Positions 48,986-57,857 of a stretch of 64,000 nucleotides of DNA are shown one piece after another (position 1 is the first letter of the stretch; each line of letters starts with the position of its first letter). Source of the DNA: Oceanobacter kriegii DSM 6294 (lineage in GTDB: Bacteria > Pseudomonadota > Gammaproteobacteria > Pseudomonadales > Oceanobacteraceae). The stretch is taken from NCBI RefSeq assembly GCF_000422845.1, contig NZ_AUGV01000003.1:372001-436000 (forward strand). Reading direction: 5' to 3'. The notes below the pieces were generated by a model. The model was not told where the DNA came from. It saw only the letters and a program-made list of their open reading frames with translations, and ran no database searches. Made by a program: the position numbers and the translations under genes.

Positions 48986-49110
48986 CCCGGCAGAGCGGGA
49001 TTTGTTCTTATTGATGACGGATTTATTGCAACAAAGCCGCTCGGGATGAAGAAGTTGTCGACTTGTCTCTATTTGTCGCTAATGGGAGCCTTTGTGGCAT
49101 CAAATAGCGC

Positions 49111-49149
49111 CACTTTTGAACAAAAGTGCATCAGCTCGGCTGGTATAAT
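49111..49149 (+). promoter_or_regulatory. Palindromic operator and extended -10 promoter of the XRE gene
   Basis: CACTTTTGAACAAAAGTG (49111-49128) is a perfect inverted repeat with a 2-bp centre. TGGTATAAT, an extended -10, ends at 49149, so the palindrome covers the -35 position. This is a typical place for autoregulation and for control of the divergent symporter. Confidence 0.55.
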
Positions 49150-49202
49150 GTGTTGCTGAACAACCCGCAAGCCGCATCCCTACCAGTCACACCGGATTCC
49201 AG

Positions 49203-50021
49203 ATGGAAGACTTTTCACACAATTTGCGATTACTCAGCAGCTACTACCGCTCGATTGCCGAAGTGTGTCGGCAGCTGACGCTGAACCGCCCCCAGTTCAA
49301 TCGCTATCTGGCTGGCAAGGCCCGACCATCGGCCAACACCATGCGGCGTATTTGCGACTTCTTTGGGGTGGAAGAGCATGAGATTCTGCTGCCCCATGAC
49401 CAGTTCCGACGACTGATTCAGGTGCGGCCAGTGGCGGTGAACAGTGTCTCGACCACTGAAGCACCGATGGAATCCGAGCACCTGCAACGCTTGCAGGGCT
49501 TTAACAGCGACGATGTCGATCGTTATCTGGGGTACTACTTTGAGTATTACCTGTCGATGGCATGCCCCGGCCAGATTTTGCGCACACTGGTCTGCATCGA
49601 GCGTCAGGGCGACGGCATTTATTACCAGCGCAGTGAGCGGCTGCGTGAAACACCCGATAGTCCAATGTGTCACGGCAAATACGTTGGGTTGGTGAGTTTC
49701 CTCAGCGACCGTATTTTCTTATCGGATTACGAATCCCTCACCGGCAACGAGATGACCCAAACCATCCTGTTCCCGTCGTTCAAAAACCGCATTACCCGCT
49801 TGTCGGGGTTACGTATCGGGGTGTCGGGCAGTGGCGAACGCATGCCCTGCTGCGCGCGGGTGGTGTACGAATACCTCGGTGCCGAAATCAACTTCCGCAA
49901 GGCATTCGCCATGTGTGGGCTGTTTGATCCCAATTCCTCCGAGATCGACCCGGTATTAAGAGAAGCGGTTTACAACCGTATGGGCACCCGTGATTGGCAC
50001 TTCCGGGCGGCGCATTTGTAA
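49203..50021 (+). CDS. XRE-type transcriptional regulator
   Basis: This encodes 272 residues. An N-terminal helix-turn-helix lies at about 16-60 (SIAEVCRQLTLNRPQFNRYL, then PSANTMRRICDFFGVEEHEI). A C-terminal ligand-sensing or oligomerisation part of about 190 residues, which I do not recognise, contains several Cys (YLSMACPGQI, MPCCARVVYEYL). It is divergent from the AGCS symporter with a 217-bp spacer holding a palindrome over its promoter, so it probably regulates amino-acid uptake and catabolism genes next to it. Confidence 0.82.
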   Translation: MEDFSHNLRLLSSYYRSIAEVCRQLTLNRPQFNRYLAGKARPSANTMRRICDFFGVEEHEILLPHDQFRRLIQVRPVAVNSVSTTEAPMESEHLQRLQGFNSDDVDRYLGYYFEYYLSMACPGQILRTLVCIERQGDGIYYQRSERLRETPDSPMCHGKYVGLVSFLSDRIFLSDYESLTGNEMTQTILFPSFKNRITRLSGLRIGVSGSGERMPCCARVVYEYLGAEINFRKAFAMCGLFDPNSSEIDPVLREAVYNRMGTRDWHFRAAHL

Positions 50022-50048
50022 GAGTGGTCGGGAGTCGGGAGAATCATC

Positions 50049-50134
50049 GTAGGTCAGATAAAGACGCGAAGCGACTGCCATCTGACGTGTTTTGGCTGTC
50101 CCTTTGTCGGATGGCGCAAGCTTATCCGACCTAC
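50049..50134. repeat. REP/BIME-like pair of hairpins
   Basis: The outer inverted repeat GTAGGTCAGATAA/TTATCCGACCTAC (50049-50061 with 50122-50134) encloses two hairpins: GTCAGAT/ATCTGAC (50053-50059 with 50080-50086) and GTCGGAT/ATCCGAC (50106-50112 with 50124-50130). The layout is like a bacterial interspersed mosaic element. No gene is seen in 50022-50563. Confidence 0.7.
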
Positions 50135-50142
50135 AAGAAAGT

Positions 50143-50201
50143 TGTAGGAGGGAGCTTGCAGCAGATGGCTTGTGCCTATCGAGAGCAAGCTGAGCCTTGT
50201 A
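50143..50201 (+). repeat. 59-nt dispersed repeat, copy 1
   Basis: It shares the long core GATGGCTTGTG and CTATCGAGAGCAAGCT with copy 2 at 50491-50549 and begins TGTAGGAGGGAGCTTGC. Its 3' arm has decayed (GAGCCTTGTA), so the outer stem is imperfect. Confidence 0.75.
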
Positions 50202-50490
50202 CCTCTTGGGGAGAGCTTCTCCCGGAACGCAGTATCGCCCCGGCGGTAGGCCACCCCGATACGTCGGACCGCCTCTGCTTTGCGCCACCGATTCGCTAAT
50301 CGTTTCTTTGCTTTGGCTCACAACGAACTCGCCCGGATGCGGCATCCATGCCTTAACCGTGCTATCCGGCCATCCATGGCCGTGATGTCCTGTTCGCCTT
50401 CACAAAAAACGGCTCATCTTGATGCGCGGTTTTTTGGTAGCCGACACGCGGTTTTTCATGATTTACAGGTTTGTCTTTACTCCACAACGC

Positions 50491-50549
50491 TGTGGGAGGT
50501 AGCTTGCTGCCGATGGCTTGTGTCTATCGAGAGCAAGCTCTCTCCCACA
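50491..50549 (+). repeat. 59-nt dispersed repeat, copy 2
   Basis: It starts TGTGGGAGGTAGCTTGC and ends GCAAGCTCTCTCCCACA, so the ends can pair into a long hairpin. It resembles the TGTGGGAG-type repeats of pseudomonads by eye. Copy 1 is at 50143-50201 in the same orientation. Confidence 0.75.
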
Positions 50550-50563
50550 CTATTGTCCAGACC

Positions 50564-50998
50564 TCAGACTTCAGTTTCCGCAGCCCGCTGTTCTTTGGCG
50601 GCAACAATCTCATCGGTGTTCACTTCAATCCAGTCAGCCAGTGCGGCGACCAGTCGGGCAACTTCTTCGCCGCTGTTGCTCAGGCTGTATTCCACATGAG
50701 GCGGCACGACTGGGTAGGCGATGCGTTGCACAAAGCCATCGGCTTCCAGGGCTTGCAGCGATTGCGCCAGCATTTTTTCGCTGACGCCGCCGATGCGCTT
50801 GCGCAATTCGCTGAATCTGTGTGTTCCATCGCGCAGGGAAATCAGGATCAACACGCCCCAGCGACTGCTGACGTTTTTCAGAATTTGCCTTGAAGGACAA
50901 GGGCTTGCGAACAAATCGCCGCTTCTCAGCTTGTCGGTCAGGGTGGCCGTTTGGGTGTCTTGTTGGGCCTTTTCTGGCGGGGTGGCCGACGATTTCAT
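50564..50998 (-). CDS. HxlR-family regulator (YtfH-like)
   Basis: This encodes 144 residues. The winged-helix DUF24/HxlR domain is clear: CPSRQILKNVSSRWGVLILI, HRFSELRKRIGGVSEKMLAQ and LQALEADGFVQRIAYPVVPP. The Cys ahead of the domain is a typical position for electrophile or redox sensing in this family. It is divergent from qorB with 95 bp between them, the same pairing as ytfH/ytfG in E. coli, so it most likely represses qorB. Confidence 0.9.
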   Translation of the reverse strand: MKSSATPPEKAQQDTQTATLTDKLRSGDLFASPCPSRQILKNVSSRWGVLILISLRDGTHRFSELRKRIGGVSEKMLAQSLQALEADGFVQRIAYPVVPPHVEYSLSNSGEEVARLVAALADWIEVNTDEIVAAKEQRAAETEV

Positions 50999-51093
50999 GA
51001 TACTAACCTTTTTGTTTGTACTTACTAAAAGTTAGCATTGGTATTAGCCTGTTGTCATTCGCTTTTACACAGAAAGAAAAACAGGAGAGTCCC

Positions 51094-51957
51094 ATGATTG
51101 TTGTAACAGGTGCATCCGGCCAGTTGGGCCGTCTGGTGATTGAACAGCTGTTGGCCGGTGGCAAGGTTGCTGCCACGGACATCGTTGCTGCGGTGCGTAG
51201 CCCGGAAAAAGTGGCGGATTTGGCCGAGCAGGGCGTGGTCGTGCATGAAGCCGATTACACCAAACCGGAAACCCTGGTATCTGCCTTTGCCGGTGCCGAC
51301 AAGCTGTTGCTGATTTCTTCCAGTGAAGTGGGTCAGCGTTTTGTGCAGCACAAGAACGCCATCGAAGCGGCTAAGGAAGCCGGTGTGGCACTGGTCGCCT
51401 ATACGTCGATTCTGAACGCCGCAGAGTCGCCACTGCCGTTGGCGGCAGAGCACAAACAAACCGAAGCCTTGCTGGCAGAAAGTGGCGTACCGTTCGTGCT
51501 GCTGCGCAATGGCTGGTACAGCGAAAACTACGCCATGGGTGCACCAGCGGCGCTGCAACTGGAAGCCCTGTACGGCTGTGCCGGTGATGGCAAGATTTCT
51601 TCTGCCGCTCGTGCTGACTACGCTGCTGCTGCAGCTGCGGTTTTGACTGCTTCTGACGATCAGGCTGGCAAGGTCTATGAACTGGCGGGTGACGATGCCT
51701 ATACCCTGACTGAGTTGGCAGCCATCATCAGTGCCGAGTCTGGTAAGGAGATTCCGTATGTGAATCTGCCGGAAGCTGATTACGCCGGTGCATTGAAGCA
51801 AGCAGGTTTGCCCGAAGGATTGGCGGTGCTGTTGGCCGAATCCGATACCGGCGCATCCAAAGGTGGTTTATTCGACAACAGTAAAACATTGAGTGCACTG
51901 ATTGGCCGTGCGACCACACCAATGTCTGACAGTGTGAAGGCTGCCTTGGTCGGCTGA
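51094..51957 (+). CDS. qorB: NAD(P)H:quinone oxidoreductase, QorB/YtfG type
   Basis: This encodes 287 residues. It is an NmrA-like atypical short-chain dehydrogenase: the Rossmann loop VTGASGQLGRLV at the very start, then ADYTKPETLVSAFAGADKLLLISS, LVAYTSILNA and LLRNGWYSENY. E. coli QorB reduces quinones with NADPH. AGGAGAGTCCC precedes ATG 51094; the in-frame extension to 51016 has no support. It is regulated presumably by the divergent HxlR protein. Confidence 0.9.
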   Translation: MIVVTGASGQLGRLVIEQLLAGGKVAATDIVAAVRSPEKVADLAEQGVVVHEADYTKPETLVSAFAGADKLLLISSSEVGQRFVQHKNAIEAAKEAGVALVAYTSILNAAESPLPLAAEHKQTEALLAESGVPFVLLRNGWYSENYAMGAPAALQLEALYGCAGDGKISSAARADYAAAAAAVLTASDDQAGKVYELAGDDAYTLTELAAIISAESGKEIPYVNLPEADYAGALKQAGLPEGLAVLLAESDTGASKGGLFDNSKTLSALIGRATTPMSDSVKAALVG

Positions 51958-52097
51958 TCGTTTTCCTTTTAAAGTTTCAGGGACTGACTCGAGCGGCACT
52001 GGTGTGGCTGGTTGTTCTCCGTTTTCAACCAGTCGGCCATGCGGCTCGGGTCAGTTCCTGCTTCTTTCTATCCGCTGCTTGCTTTCCTGACGCAGGA

Positions 52098-54866
52098 TCA
52101 AGGCCGTGCAATGGCTGCCTGATCATCGGTTTGCAGCTCGACGCTGATATCGAGCCCCGTCAGGTCTTCCCCGCCTACGTCCGCTGTGCTGTCATCACCG
52201 GTTTGCCCGCCGTACTGGCCGCAGGTTTCTCCGTTGCTGCAGAGGGTCAGGTCGGCATCCAGATCCGATCCTGCCATGATTTGGTAACTCTGATTGCCTG
52301 TTACATCATCAAACTGATATTGGCCCTCGGTATCGGCGAGGGTCACAGCCAGCGTGTTGCCAGCTGCGTCCATCAGGATCACGTATTGAACCGACAGCTG
52401 ACTTTCGCTGCCCAGATCGCCCACGGTAATGCTGACGGCCACTTGCGCTTGCGTGCCGTCGTCGGTACTGAAGGTGATGGTGGCGGTATAGCTGCCGTCG
52501 CTCAGTTCGCTGCGATTTGGCAACACTTGATAGCGGCCAAACCCTTGTGCATCGACCGCTTCCGCGGTGACCGAAAGCCAGTCGACATCGCTCAGCACCG
52601 ACGTTAACTCCGGTGTGCCGCCGCCAATGCTATTGATCGTCACGCTGGCATGGTCTGCATAGCCAATGTTGAGGCTGCTGCTGTCCAGGCTCAGCACCAC
52701 GGGTAACACGACAGTGTCGCCGTCGGCTGCCAGTTGCGCGGCCGTAACGGCTTTCAAGGCGTTGATGCGGCCGTAGCCGTGGTAGTCGTCCCGTCCGGTG
52801 TCTCCGAGGTCGTCACTCAGGTGACCTGCCATGATCAGCAGATCGAGCTGTTCTGCCGTCAGTGATGGGTGAACGGCCTTCATCAGGGCAATGACCCCGG
52901 CAACATGGGGAGCCGCCATGGAAGTGCCTTCGTAAAAACCGTAGCCGGATGTGGGTGTGGTCCCAGAGTCGTTCACCAGACCGCTGAGAATGCCGTCCGG
53001 TTGCCCGTCGCTGTTGGTGTCGAGGCGGGTGTCACCACCGGGAGCCGACAGATCCAGATGGCTGCCGTAATTGGAATAGTAGGTGATGCTGTCGGTGCTA
53101 TCGGTGGCGCCCACTGCCACCACATAGTCGTAGGCAGCGGGGTAATTGACCACGTCATTACCTGTGTTGCCAGAAGCGGCCACAATGATCACACCCTCAG
53201 CATGAATGTCGTTAACGGCCTGCTCTTCGGCAAAGGAGTAGGCGGTGCCTCCGAGGCTAAGGTTAATGATGTCGGCGGCCTGATTCGGCACCGTACCGCT
53301 GTCATTGGGCAGTCCGGCGGCGTAGTACATGCCTTGCAGAATGTCATACGTGGTGCCACCGCCAATGCCCAATACCCGCACCGGCATCACTTTGGCACCC
53401 CAGGCAACGCCGGCAATGCCAAGGTTGTTGTTGGTCGCTGCGGCAATGGTGCCGGCTACATGGGTGCCGTGCCAGGAGCTTTGCCCTTGAGTGGTGCTGT
53501 CGCCGGGGTCGTTGGGATCGTTATCGAGGCCATCGCCGTCGTTCGACATGCTGGGCAGGGAGATAAAGTCGTAACCGTCGCCGGTCAGCTGGCCGACGAG
53601 GTCTTCATGTTGCAGAAATACGCCGGTATCAACGACGGCGACCACTACTTCACTGCCATCGGTGCGTTCACCGGTGGTGATGTCCCAGGCAGTCGGCCCA
53701 TCGATGATATCGAGGTGCCATTGAAAGCGGTAAAAGGTGTCGTTCGGGGTATTGAACGGCTGGCGAATGTAGTTGGGTTCGGCGTACAGTACGCCGGGTT
53801 GCTGGCCGACGCGCTTGATGGCCTTCAGGGTCTGGAGTTTGTCCTGGTAGTCGCCAGCGGATACATCCTGACTGCTGTTCAAGGCCGTACGTGAAGCGGT
53901 ATCGATCTCGAAACGGACCCGGGTTGGCCCTTGAGTGGCAGCGCTTAATTCAAAACCACTCGTCAGCCCGGATGCCATCAGTGCTTTTTGCTCGTTCTGT
54001 TTTGTTTGCGTCTTGCTCTGGATGGATCGGTCTGTGGTTGCTGCGGTTTGTAGCAGCATTTCGCCGCTGACAAAGGCATCGGTAGAGCCGTTATGGCTAG
54101 CCGTTGCTTGTGAGGCGTCGACAATGCGGAGGGTGTACTTGCTGAATCCGCTGAACGCGGCGACCAGTAGGTAATAGTCACCATGGGTGGCGACGGTAAT
54201 GGCTTCATCGTTGCCCGTACTGATTGATTGGCCGACCAGATTGCCGCTGTTGTTGATCAGGTAAAGATCCAGATCTGGCAGTTCTGCGGCGTTGTCTGCG
54301 CTGCTGTCGAGCCCGGTCAGAACCAGCTGCTGGCCGGCATCGAGGGTGGTGTAGAAGTAGTCGAACTCATCGGCCTGGCTGGCAAAACGTTCCAGTGCGG
54401 CGTTGCCCGATAGAATCGCCCCGGTCGCCTGTTGGCTGACAAAGCCATGGATGGTCAGTTGGCTGTCGAACAGCTGGGCATTGGCGAGGCTGTTATTGCT
54501 GGCGTAGTCGGCGTTGATATCGTTGATGTCGCTATCAACCAGAATGCCGCTGCTGGCGGTCACTGTGCCGCTGAGGCTGACGACCACCGGCTCTGGTTCA
54601 GCCCCGGTATCTGTATCTGAGCCGGTGTCAGTATCAGAGTCCGTATCGGTATCTGAGCCGGTGTCAGTATCAGAGTCCGTATCGGTATCTGAGTCGGTGT
54701 CGGTATCTGAGTCAGTGTCGGTATCAGAGTCGGTGACAGAATCGATGGTGTTATCCACAGGGTCGTCCGTGCCTCCCGCTGCGCCACCGCACCCCACCAG
54801 CATCAGACTCAAGGCCAGAGCGGGCCAATATTGGGTGCGTGTATGTTTCAGCAACGAAAAAGCCAT
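52098..54866 (-). CDS. Subtilisin-like (S8) lipoprotease 1 with Asp/Thr/Ser spacer
   Basis: This encodes 922 residues. The signal ends in lipobox LVGC (Cys26). An acidic DTDTDS repeat spacer lies at about 40-86. Next are a PPC-like beta domain (about 95-235, DEFDYFYTTLDAGQQLVLTG and GDYYLLVAAFSGFSKYTLRI) and a propeptide-like region ending GVLYAEPNYIRQ. The S8 catalytic domain has Asp in VVAVVDTGVFLQHEDL, His in WHGTHVAGTIAA and Ser in GTSMAAPHVAGV. A BACON-like strand region and a C-terminal domain with SDLDADLTLC follow. It is a probable outer-membrane or surface-attached protease. AAAGGGG precedes ATG 54866. Its paralogue lies directly upstream. Confidence 0.9.
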   Translation of the reverse strand: MAFSLLKHTRTQYWPALALSLMLVGCGGAAGGTDDPVDNTIDSVTDSDTDTDSDTDTDSDTDTDSDTDTGSDTDTDSDTDTGSDTDTGAEPEPVVVSLSGTVTASSGILVDSDINDINADYASNNSLANAQLFDSQLTIHGFVSQQATGAILSGNAALERFASQADEFDYFYTTLDAGQQLVLTGLDSSADNAAELPDLDLYLINNSGNLVGQSISTGNDEAITVATHGDYYLLVAAFSGFSKYTLRIVDASQATASHNGSTDAFVSGEMLLQTAATTDRSIQSKTQTKQNEQKALMASGLTSGFELSAATQGPTRVRFEIDTASRTALNSSQDVSAGDYQDKLQTLKAIKRVGQQPGVLYAEPNYIRQPFNTPNDTFYRFQWHLDIIDGPTAWDITTGERTDGSEVVVAVVDTGVFLQHEDLVGQLTGDGYDFISLPSMSNDGDGLDNDPNDPGDSTTQGQSSWHGTHVAGTIAAATNNNLGIAGVAWGAKVMPVRVLGIGGGTTYDILQGMYYAAGLPNDSGTVPNQAADIINLSLGGTAYSFAEEQAVNDIHAEGVIIVAASGNTGNDVVNYPAAYDYVVAVGATDSTDSITYYSNYGSHLDLSAPGGDTRLDTNSDGQPDGILSGLVNDSGTTPTSGYGFYEGTSMAAPHVAGVIALMKAVHPSLTAEQLDLLIMAGHLSDDLGDTGRDDYHGYGRINALKAVTAAQLAADGDTVVLPVVLSLDSSSLNIGYADHASVTINSIGGGTPELTSVLSDVDWLSVTAEAVDAQGFGRYQVLPNRSELSDGSYTATITFSTDDGTQAQVAVSITVGDLGSESQLSVQYVILMDAAGNTLAVTLADTEGQYQFDDVTGNQSYQIMAGSDLDADLTLCSNGETCGQYGGQTGDDSTADVGGEDLTGLDISVELQTDDQAAIARP
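54614..54685 (-). repeat. Exact 36-bp tandem duplication in the DTDTDS spacer
   Basis: 54614-54649 and 54650-54685 are identical 36-bp units, themselves made of two 18-bp subunits that each code for a six-residue SDTDTD/SDTDTG unit. Further degenerate 18-bp units extend to about 54735. Copy number is likely to vary by slippage without changing frame. Confidence 0.9.
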
Positions 54867-54976
54867 GAACAACCCCTTTCCGAATTACGTATTGATAACC
54901 ATAACGATTGAGTCTAGTCGGAATGTCACAACAACAAGGTGAATTCGTTAGTGATACCCGTATGAATTTGCAACCA

Positions 54977-55006
54977 AGGGTAGCCGCGTGCAAGTACGGC
55001 TACCCT
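54977..55006. terminator. Hairpin between the two protease genes
   Basis: A perfect 10-bp stem AGGGTAGCCG/CGGCTACCCT (54977-54986 with 54997-55006) lies 24 nt past the stop of the upstream protease gene. The T run is weak, so partial termination is likely. Confidence 0.6.
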
Positions 55007-55030
55007 TTCTCCCACCCTGCAACAGCGGTG

Positions 55031-57676
55031 TTAATCCAGAGAGATGACTTTATTGATGACGGTGCTGTCGCTGCTTGTGCCTTTGGACTGACGGCGATAG
55101 CTGACGCCACGGGTTGTTTGTAAATCAACCTCAAAGTCCAGACCGCTAATAGCCCGCTCAGCGACGGTGATCAGCTCAGGTTCCGCAGTATTCGGGTAGT
55201 GGCCACAGGTTTCACCTGCGGTGCAGAGGTGGTTGTCGACATCGATATCGGAGCCCGCGAGGATGTAATAGTTACCCGCATCGGCAACACCAAACTGGTA
55301 GTTGCCATTGGCGTCCGCGCGCACGGTATCAACGGTTGCGCCATTCTCATCCAGCAACAGCACGTATTGCTGCACCATCTCCCCTTCGGTATCAAAGTCG
55401 CCGACCTGCATGGTCACTGGCAGGGTGGTTTCGTCATCGGAATCGGATGACGTTGAGGTAATCCGTATTTCTGTGCTGTAGCTGCCGTCGGCCAGGTCGC
55501 TGCGGTCCACTGTGGCGGTGTAACTGCCAAAGCCATCGGCGTCGACGCTGGAAACGTTGATGCTCAGCCAGCTGGCTGTAGTGGTCACACTGGTAATGGT
55601 TGGATCACCGGCGCCACGGTTGCTGATTTCAAAGGTGGCGCTGTCCTGTTGACCAATGGCCAGGGTGTCCGGGTCGGTATCCAGAATCACTGGCAAATCA
55701 ACGCTGCCGCCGTTGGCCAGAGTTTGCGCCCAGGTGACAGCCTTGAGGGCATTGATGCGGCCATAGCCGTGGTAGTTGTCCTTGCCTTCCGCGCCCAGAT
55801 CATCACTGATGTAGCCGTTGGCGATCAGCGCTTCAACATTTTCAACGGTGATGGCCGGGTACACGGCCTTCATCAACGCCAGCACACCGGCGACATGAGG
55901 GGCTGCCATCGAGGTGCCTTCATACAAGGCATAGGCCGCCTCGCGACTGCCATTGGTGTCGTCAGCAACGGTGCTGACAATGCCATCCTCCTGCCCGTCA
56001 CCTTGGGCATCGGTAGAACCATCCCCCCCCGGTGCCGACAGGTCGAGATGGCTGCCGAAGTTGGAGTAATAGGTAATGTTGTCGTAGCCATCGGTGGCAC
56101 CAACGGCAATCACGTGATCGTAGCCTGCCGGGTAATTGATCTCGCTGGTGCCGTCATTCCCGGAAGCGGCGACCACCAACACGCCGGCGTCGTAGATATC
56201 GCTGACGGCGTTGGCTTCAAAGGTCGATGATTCGGTGCCGCCCAGGCTCATGTTAATGATGTCGGCCGTTTGGGTTGGCAGGGTGCCACTGCTGTTGCTC
56301 AGGCCGGCGGCGTAATACATGCCCTGAACGATGTCGCTGGTTTTACCACCGCCCACACCCAATACGCGTACCGGCATGATTTTGGCGCCCCAGGCAATGC
56401 CGGCAATGCCGGTGGAGTTGTTGCTGGCGGCAGCGATGGTGCCCGCCACATGAGTACCGTGCCAGGAGCTCTGGCCAGCAAGATTGCTGTCGCCCGGGTC
56501 ATCCGGGTCGGCATCAATGCCGTCGCCATCGTTGGAGATGTTGGTGTCGGAAATAAAATCGTAGCCATCGCTGGTTAACTGGCCACTCAGGTCCGGGTGA
56601 TCCATGTAAATGCCGGTATCAATCACGGCCACCACCACGTCGACACCATCGGCGCGTTCGCCGGTGGTGATATCCCAGGCGTCAGGCAGGTCGATGATGT
56701 CGAGATCCCATTGATAGCGATACAGGGTGTCGTTTGGCGTGGTCGCCAGCGGTTGGCGAATGTAGTTTGGCTCGGCCAATTCCACCCCATCCTGTTTGGC
56801 GACGGCCTTGATGGCCATGATGGTCTGGAACTTGGCTTCATAGTCACCCTCGGTGTCATCCACGGCTGGGCCATTCAATAGCGGGCTGACGTGTTGGGTT
56901 GAAGCGGTTGGGATATCGAACTGTACCAGTGTCGGGCCACGATGGCCAAGGGCGTCGGAGTTACCGGCTTGCAGGCCTCGTTGGCTGAGAATACTGCGGG
57001 CTGTTGCCGTGGCACTGGCAGCGGTTTTGTCGCTGCTTTGTACCAGCATTTCGCCCGGCACAAACTGGTTGACGGCCGTGGTGCTGCTGGTAGAAGCAGA
57101 ATCGAAGCTCAGGATGTACTTGCTGGCACCTTCGAAGGCGTACACCCGAATGTAGTACTGACCAGCACTGGTGACGGTAATGCGTTCCAGCGGGCCATCG
57201 GTGTGGGAAATAGCAACGGAGTTGCCGTTGGCATCAAGAACCTGCAAATCGACATCGCCGTAATAGCCGGGATCATCGAAGCTGAAACTGTAGTCGATGA
57301 CCCGCAGGTTGACGGTTTGCGCTGCCGCCAGGTTGACCAGATAAAAATCCTGCACGTCGGCGGCATCATCGAAGCGCTCCAGTTCCGGGTAGCCGGATAC
57401 ATCGCCGTCGGTTCCTTCTGCATTAACAAACCCCTGCACCGACAACAGGCTGTTGATGGCCTGTGCTTCTGCACGAGTGTCGTTGCTGGCGTAGGTGGCG
57501 AAAATGTCGTTAATGTCGGAGTCAACGGCGACACCATCGGCGACCGACAGGCGGCCGCTGACGGCGATGGTATTATCCTCACTGTCCGATCCTGATGAAC
57601 CACCACAGGCCGCCAACGCCAATGGTAGGGCGGCGGTCAGTACAGACTTCGCCGGGGTTAGGAGACGCGCCAGCAT
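55031..57676 (-). CDS. Subtilisin-like (S8) lipoprotease 2
   Basis: This encodes 881 residues and is a paralogue of the neighbouring protease with the same domain order. Lipobox LAAC (Cys24) is followed by a short GSSGSDSED linker instead of the DT repeat. Then come a PPC-like domain (ADVQDFYLVNLAAAQTVNLR), a propeptide-like region ending GVELAEPNYIRQ, and an S8 domain with VVVAVIDTGIYMDHPDL, WHGTHVAGTIAA and GTSMAAPHVAGV. A C-terminal part has ASWLSINVSSVDADGFGSY and GSDIDVDNHLC. Two cysteines near the C-terminus (HLCTAGETCGHYP) match the other copy. AGAGG precedes the ATG. It is probably surface or periplasmic; the substrate is unknown. Confidence 0.9.
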   Translation of the reverse strand: MLARLLTPAKSVLTAALPLALAACGGSSGSDSEDNTIAVSGRLSVADGVAVDSDINDIFATYASNDTRAEAQAINSLLSVQGFVNAEGTDGDVSGYPELERFDDAADVQDFYLVNLAAAQTVNLRVIDYSFSFDDPGYYGDVDLQVLDANGNSVAISHTDGPLERITVTSAGQYYIRVYAFEGASKYILSFDSASTSSTTAVNQFVPGEMLVQSSDKTAASATATARSILSQRGLQAGNSDALGHRGPTLVQFDIPTASTQHVSPLLNGPAVDDTEGDYEAKFQTIMAIKAVAKQDGVELAEPNYIRQPLATTPNDTLYRYQWDLDIIDLPDAWDITTGERADGVDVVVAVIDTGIYMDHPDLSGQLTSDGYDFISDTNISNDGDGIDADPDDPGDSNLAGQSSWHGTHVAGTIAAASNNSTGIAGIAWGAKIMPVRVLGVGGGKTSDIVQGMYYAAGLSNSSGTLPTQTADIINMSLGGTESSTFEANAVSDIYDAGVLVVAASGNDGTSEINYPAGYDHVIAVGATDGYDNITYYSNFGSHLDLSAPGGDGSTDAQGDGQEDGIVSTVADDTNGSREAAYALYEGTSMAAPHVAGVLALMKAVYPAITVENVEALIANGYISDDLGAEGKDNYHGYGRINALKAVTWAQTLANGGSVDLPVILDTDPDTLAIGQQDSATFEISNRGAGDPTITSVTTTASWLSINVSSVDADGFGSYTATVDRSDLADGSYSTEIRITSTSSDSDDETTLPVTMQVGDFDTEGEMVQQYVLLLDENGATVDTVRADANGNYQFGVADAGNYYILAGSDIDVDNHLCTAGETCGHYPNTAEPELITVAERAISGLDFEVDLQTTRGVSYRRQSKGTSSDSTVINKVISLD

Positions 57677-57857
57677 CGGAATACCTCTTACTCGATGAAA
57701 ACTGTAAGGATAGCGTGGATTTGGCGCGGCATCGCAACTTGATCACCAGTACGGCAGCCCGAGTGCTGGCCCGGCCTGACCATTGACCGAATCGGGTCCT
57801 GAAATACACTCGACCCCGTTGTTTCTTTATGTCCGCAAACGATAGCAAGGATTGCTT

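Noticed and set aside
50143-50549. Possible insertion sequence with terminal repeats
   Set aside because: The two 59-nt elements are direct, not inverted, copies, and no transposase frame lies between them.
54604-54736. Possible CRISPR array
   Set aside because: The 18-bp units are contiguous, without spacers, and encode an in-frame DTDTDS protein repeat.
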